Source: Spirochaetaceae bacterium (GTDB taxonomy: Bacteria > Spirochaetota > Spirochaetia > CADAEX01). From it: DNA of 32,765 nt. This document shows positions 28,474 through 32,765 of this stretch, one piece after another. Location: contig WRCW01000005.1 in NCBI GenBank assembly GCA_009783755.1, positions 1 to 32,765 on the forward strand. The letters run 5' to 3'. The notes under the pieces were generated by a model, which was given only the letters and a program-made list of their open reading frames with translations, did not search any database and had not been told where the DNA came from. A program made the translations under genes and the position numbers. The first letter of the stretch is position 1. Each line of letters starts with the position of its first letter.

Positions 28474-28800
28474 ATGAATATCACAACAGAAGAAGAAGCT
28501 CTTGAGTCTGTGAAAAAAGATGGGGATAGAGCACTTAAGTATATACCAGAAGAACTAAAGACGGAAAAGCTCTGTCACATTGCCGTAGAACAGAATGCCA
28601 GAGAACTTGAATATGTGCCAAAACCGCTAAAAACAGAGAAACATTGTTATATCGCTGTGAATAATAATGGAGAGTCCTTTTTGCATGTTCCGGATAAACT
28701 AAAAACCATAGAGATCTGTTTTATTGCAATAATACAAAATAGTTATAGCAGTGCTATTAAATATGTGCCGGAAAAATATAAAAAAATGAGGTTAACATGA
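28474..28800 (+). CDS. Short DUF4116-type repeat protein (about 3 repeats)
   Basis: N-cap MNITTEEEALESVKKDG; LKYIPEELKTEKLCHIAVEQNARELEYVP; AGAAGGAAGG upstream. Confidence 0.82.
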   Translation: MNITTEEEALESVKKDGDRALKYIPEELKTEKLCHIAVEQNARELEYVPKPLKTEKHCYIAVNNNGESFLHVPDKLKTIEICFIAIIQNSYSSAIKYVPEKYKKMRLT

Positions 28801-29264
28801 AAATAGCAAATGCATTTATAAACTGTAAAATAAATAATAAAGTAAAAAAAAGAATCATGAAAAAATGGATAAATAGGTTCATCAAATATTACAGGAACCC
28901 AAAAAATGAATTTGGATTTATGGTTCTTTCTTTAATGAAAAAATGGACAAATCTTCCCGCAAATGTTCTTATAGATGATGGTGGATTATGGACTAACATT
29001 GGTAATAAACAAATAATTTTGTTTCAAATTAATAATAATTATTATAGAGATTTTAATAAGATTATACCAATGAGTATTGAAAATGAGCCTCAAATATTGG
29101 TAAAAAATGTAAAAATAGATTTAAGTAATTTTGAAATAGAACAAATAAAAGATTTTGTAAAAAAATGTCAAAAAGAGTTAATTCAAATTGCTGATGACTA
29201 TGATCATTCGGAGTTTTTTGAAAAAATAAGGAATAAAGGTTTTTATAAAGAAAAGTGCAAGTAG
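28797..29264 (+). CDS. Hypothetical protein (155 aa)
   Basis: Intact ORF overlapping the preceding stop (ATGA); no family recognised. Confidence 0.6.
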   Translation: MKIANAFINCKINNKVKKRIMKKWINRFIKYYRNPKNEFGFMVLSLMKKWTNLPANVLIDDGGLWTNIGNKQIILFQINNNYYRDFNKIIPMSIENEPQILVKNVKIDLSNFEIEQIKDFVKKCQKELIQIADDYDHSEFFEKIRNKGFYKEKCK

Positions 29265-29366
29265 AGTTATTCCCATACAGTTATCTCCGAATGAGCCCAA
29301 AAATTAGGCTGTAAAATCTTCCTTTCTCTCATGGCTTATATTAACTTAAGTGTTAATATATCTCTT

Positions 29367-29393
29367 CTGCCATGTCATATAGTGATAGAGTGA
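29367..29393 (-). promoter_or_regulatory. 27-bp element, left unit; points into the 3' side of a plus-strand gene
   Basis: CTGCCATGTCATATAGTGATAGAGTGA; minus-strand TATATT 12 nt after ATGACA. Confidence 0.6.
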
Positions 29394-29474
29394 GAAAGAT
29401 TTTTAAAGTTTTTAAAAAATAAATATTTTTTCAGTATAGCAATATATGATAGGGTGAATGAGGTATTTTATTAA
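29372..29474. repeat. Direct repeat of about 103 bp, copy B
   Basis: Near-identical to 28334-28437. Confidence 0.9.
29431..29457 (+). promoter_or_regulatory. 27-bp element upstream of rtcB
   Basis: TCAGTATAGCAATATATGATAGGGTGA, identical to 28394-28420. Confidence 0.7.
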
Positions 29475-29521
29475 TTACAAAATTAGATAAAAATGTCTGA
29501 TAAATATGAATAGGAGGAAAA

Positions 29522-30763
29522 ATGCAAATATTTTCCAGTGAAAAGATTCCAATTATGTGTTGGGCAGGAGAAGTAGAACCAAATTGCCTGGAGCAGGCTA
29601 AAAACCTGGCAAACTTGCCTTATGCTTTTCATCATATCGCCTTGATGCCCGATGTGCATTTTGGTATGGGTATACCTATTGGTGGAATATTGGCTGCTAA
29701 AAATGTGGTTGTGCCAAATGCTGTTGGTACAGATATTGGCTGTTCTGTTTCTGCCTATCGGGTAAATACGACAATTGAAAATTTCAGCAAAGAATTATTA
29801 AAAGAGATTATGGGCGATATTCGAAAGGTTTTTCCTGTGGGCGAGGCAAGGTACCCGCCAAAAGACAAAGGAGTAGTTAAGTTTTTTGAGAAACTGGAAA
29901 ATGTTTCGGAAATACAAAATGAGGATTTGAAAAGTTATTTATCTTCGGAACAATTCAAAACAGTGTATCTGCGTCAAGACACTGAGCTAAAAAGAATTAT
30001 TAGAAAAATGTTTGAATGTTTGCCAAGCATGGGCGGCGGGAATCATTTTTTGGAAATACAAAAAGAAAATAACGAAACAGGCAATATTTGGATAATGACT
30101 CATTTTGGTTCCAGAGGACTTGGCGCGGAAACTTGTAGGAAATTCAATAATATTGCCAGAAAAATTAATGAAGAGCATGGCTGTCCTGTGCCGGATGAAT
30201 TAAAGCTTAGCGGTTTGGCTTTGGACTCTCAGGCTGGAAAGGAGTACTGGGATATGATGACTTTAAGTTTACAATATGCGCGTCTTAACCATTTATTTAC
30301 CAAAGAAATCTTGAGAAGTGTTTTACGCGACAAAGGGCTTGATTTTCTGGATGAGCATTTTATTCATCATAATTACGCGGCAAAAGAAACCCATTTTGGC
30401 GAAGAGGTAGTTGTGCATCGTAAAGGGGCGACATCTGCCAAGTTGGATGAGTTGGGTATTATACCAGGTTCAATGGGTACCTCGTCTTATTTGGTAAAAG
30501 GTTTAGGCGAGCCTAATTCATACATGTCTTGTTCGCATGGCGCAGGAAGGAAATTTGGCAGAGCAAAAGCAATGGAAACTTTGGATCTGGCAGAAGAAAT
30601 AGCGAAAATGGAAAAACTGGGTGTAGTGCATGGTCTGCGCAATAAAAACGATTTAGAAGAAGCAGATGGCGCCTATAAAAATATAAAAGATGTTTTAGCT
30701 GAGGAACAGGATTTGGTTAAAGTAGTGCTGGAATTAAAACCTCTAGGTGTGATTAAGGGGTAG
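29522..30763 (+). CDS. rtcB: RtcB-family RNA ligase
   Basis: LMPDVHFGMGIPIGGILA, VGTDIGCSVSAYRV, GGGNHFLEIQ, HFGSRGLG, EEVVVHRKGATSA, SCSHGAGRKFGRAKA; AGGAGG upstream. Confidence 0.95.
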   Translation: MQIFSSEKIPIMCWAGEVEPNCLEQAKNLANLPYAFHHIALMPDVHFGMGIPIGGILAAKNVVVPNAVGTDIGCSVSAYRVNTTIENFSKELLKEIMGDIRKVFPVGEARYPPKDKGVVKFFEKLENVSEIQNEDLKSYLSSEQFKTVYLRQDTELKRIIRKMFECLPSMGGGNHFLEIQKENNETGNIWIMTHFGSRGLGAETCRKFNNIARKINEEHGCPVPDELKLSGLALDSQAGKEYWDMMTLSLQYARLNHLFTKEILRSVLRDKGLDFLDEHFIHHNYAAKETHFGEEVVVHRKGATSAKLDELGIIPGSMGTSSYLVKGLGEPNSYMSCSHGAGRKFGRAKAMETLDLAEEIAKMEKLGVVHGLRNKNDLEEADGAYKNIKDVLAEEQDLVKVVLELKPLGVIKG

Positions 30764-30790
30764 CTGGGGCTAATCAGGGAGACAGGATTA

Positions 30791-31483
30791 ATGGGATGGC
30801 TTAATGATTTTTGTAATAAATATGAGTGGTGGAGGAAGGAGAAACTGAATTCCTCTCTTAGTCTTTTCTTGAACTCTTTATATTGCACATTTCGTGGATG
30901 GACTCCTGTTTTTAAGGTGAGGATGTTCCTTCAGAAGATTTTCAGGAAAGACCATCTCAATGATTTTGAAAATTGGAATTGCGGGTCCTATATTGCGAAG
31001 GATATCCTTAGACGACTCAGGGCGTACAAGAGAATGAACAGGCATGGCTATCCGGTAAGTTTCGTCGAATATGAGGATTCCAGTATGTCCATGGAAGAAT
31101 ATAATAAGCGTATCGAGAGTGGAGAGTGGGAGGGCGGAGGTCCCGATGCATGGGAGATTGTTCTAGACACAATGATAATCTCCTTTGAGTATATAGTTGA
31201 GGTTGACCGCCATTACGGTTCCAAGAGGGCGCATGAGTGGTATATAAAGCATTATGGTATGGATCCCCATGATGAGACTAACGAGTGTAATAAAATGGAG
31301 AGTTGGGATCACGAGATAGAGAACGATGATGGGTCAAGCACTAATAGGTGCGAGCGTGTTAAGACCGATGGTTACACCTATAAAGTTTCCTACTGCAACT
31401 ACGAGTTGGAAAAATATATATCTGAGGATCAGGAATATGGCTTGTATTTATTCAGCAAATATTTTCAGACGATATGGGACTAA
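30791..31483 (+). CDS. Hypothetical protein (phage/accessory-like)
   Basis: 230 aa; NCGSYIAKDILRRLRAYKRMNRHGYPVSF...WEIVLDTMIISFEYIV resembles phage-associated hypotheticals from memory. Confidence 0.6.
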   Translation: MGWLNDFCNKYEWWRKEKLNSSLSLFLNSLYCTFRGWTPVFKVRMFLQKIFRKDHLNDFENWNCGSYIAKDILRRLRAYKRMNRHGYPVSFVEYEDSSMSMEEYNKRIESGEWEGGGPDAWEIVLDTMIISFEYIVEVDRHYGSKRAHEWYIKHYGMDPHDETNECNKMESWDHEIENDDGSSTNRCERVKTDGYTYKVSYCNYELEKYISEDQEYGLYLFSKYFQTIWD

Positions 31484-31497
31484 GGAGAGGCGTATTT

Positions 31498-32262
31498 ATG
31501 AGCAAAGACATAGTACTAGTTGGGGGGGAGATTGTATTTTTATTAATAGCGCTTTTTTTACCTTTCCATGGGATAGTAGTTGATATTTTTATAGTAATGA
31601 ATCTGCTTTTTGCAATTATGATTTTAAGAATAGCCCTTCTCAGAAAAGAAATAATGGACTTTCCTACACTTCCTACACTTCTGTTGATATTTGTGATTAT
31701 TAGCATAGCTGTTAATATTTCTGTTGTAAGGCTTGTTTTATCTATGGGTGCAGATCTTAATGACTGGGTGATAAGGGGTGTTTCCTATCTTATGGCAGGG
31801 GCAGGCTATATCGCGCACCTGATTGCAGGATCTGTGGTTTTTATATTTACTGTTGTTTTTGTGGTTATAAAATTAAAGCGAACTAACCGCATGGCGGAAG
31901 CAACTGCAAGGTTTTTTCTTGATGGAATGGTGGCAAAAAATATGTCAATTGATTCAGAACTTGCAAGAGAATGGATTGTCGAATACGAGGTAATGGAAAA
32001 GAGAAAAAGAGTTCAGAAAGAAGTAGCTTTATATTCAGCAATGGATGGTGTATCTAAATTTGTGTCTGGTCATATTAAGATAATAATAATTTCAATTTTT
32101 GTCATAATTCTGGGAGGTGTTTTAATTGAGGTTCTGTATCGCGGCGAAGAGATAATTTCTGCAATAAAAATCTATCTTCCTCTTTCTATTGGAAGCGGTA
32201 TAGTTTTTTTACTTCCTGTTTTTCTAGTGCTTGCGGCTGTGGGTTTTATTTTTAAAAAATAA
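31498..32262 (+). CDS. flhA-like: FlhA/FHIPEP homologue consisting only of the transmembrane domain
   Basis: MSKDIVLVGGE start with AAGGAG upstream; MAEATARFFLDGMVAKNMSIDSELA...KRKRVQKEVALYSAMDGVSKFVSGH...GGVLIEVL; stops after the last predicted TM helix. Confidence 0.85.
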   Translation: MSKDIVLVGGEIVFLLIALFLPFHGIVVDIFIVMNLLFAIMILRIALLRKEIMDFPTLPTLLLIFVIISIAVNISVVRLVLSMGADLNDWVIRGVSYLMAGAGYIAHLIAGSVVFIFTVVFVVIKLKRTNRMAEATARFFLDGMVAKNMSIDSELAREWIVEYEVMEKRKRVQKEVALYSAMDGVSKFVSGHIKIIIISIFVIILGGVLIEVLYRGEEIISAIKIYLPLSIGSGIVFLLPVFLVLAAVGFIFKK

Positions 32263-32415
32263 GCTATTACCGAGAGATTGTAACTTTTTTGTGTAAAACC
32301 TGAAATATCATAACGAAACTCTATTTCTGTAAATAACGGAAAATTGACGCATTGTCTTGCCCCAATTCCTAATCGGAAAAATTCCTATTTTCCGCAACCT
32401 TCCCTTGTTAAAAGG

Positions 32416-32765
32416 TTAAGCTAAATATTTCTGCAGTTTCTCCATAACTTTATCAATATCTATCGGTTTACCTAGATGATCATCCATGCCAGCAGCGATG
32501 CATGCCGCTATATCATCTTTAAAGACATTTCCGGTCATTGCGATTATGGGCATTCTTTTGGAAAGTTTTGATTCGGAACCGGAATTTTGTTTTTTTTCCA
32601 TTTCACGTATCAGTCGTGTTGCTTCAAGCCCATCCATCTGAGGCATCTGAACATCCATTAACACAATATCATATTTTTCCTGCGCAGCCGCAACCATTGC
32701 CAACGCTTCATTTCCATTTTCTGCGCAGTCGATAATAAGCCCGGAATCACCAAGAAGAGTTAAAA
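32416..32765 (-). CDS. Response-regulator receiver domain (partial, probably C-terminus of a hybrid sensor kinase)
   Basis: YDIVLMDVQMPQMDGLEATRLIREME, PIIAMTGN, GMDDHLGKPID; frame runs off the right edge. Confidence 0.85.
   Translation of the reverse strand, partial: LTLLGDSGLIIDCAENGNEALAMVAAAQEKYDIVLMDVQMPQMDGLEATRLIREMEKKQNSGSESKLSKRMPIIAMTGNVFKDDIAACIAAGMDDHLGKPIDIDKVMEKLQKYLA

Noticed and set aside
32338-32400. Possible stem (CGGAAAAT...ATTTTCCG) as a terminator between the FlhA-TMD gene and the response-regulator gene
   Set aside because: Long irregular loop and no convincing T-run; too weak to call

Overview
This is a low-GC bacterial window. The FliM/FliG-like sequences look spirochaete/Treponema-like to me, but that is recalled resemblance, not a search. 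The left edge is ordinary metabolism: a TAXI-type TRAP receptor C-terminus, a rho-independent terminator, and an aconitase-superfamily LeuC/LeuD-like pair. From about 2.4 to 32.3 kb there is an accessory island built from rearranged flagellar motor/export parts mixed with repeat proteins. It contains (i) two FliM-FliN single-chain fusions, one keeping an LSQxEIDxLL CheY-binding-like motif; (ii) a FliG N+M protein with an added N-terminal transmembrane helix, whose gene stops at the M/C boundary; (iii) two large proteins reading FliG_C - LRR - two tandem MotA-cytoplasmic-like units without TM helices, putting rotor-like and stator-like interface domains on one polypeptide; (iv) a probable free-standing FliG_M-like protein; (v) a full-length but degenerate FlhA homologue and a second FlhA homologue consisting only of the membrane domain; (vi) four DUF4116-type 24-aa repeat proteins with a shared N-cap; (vii) BspA-type LRR proteins and an LRR-AAA+ ATPase in a run with WYL and DUF2779 genes; (viii) RtcB. 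Ten copies of a 27-bp imperfect palindrome precede these modules, often as divergent pairs. A -10-like hexamer lies at a nearly constant distance (about 12 nt after the WTGACA/ATGATA hexamer), suggesting a shared regulon. Assignments come from reading the translations and recalling family motifs; no searches or structure predictions were run.
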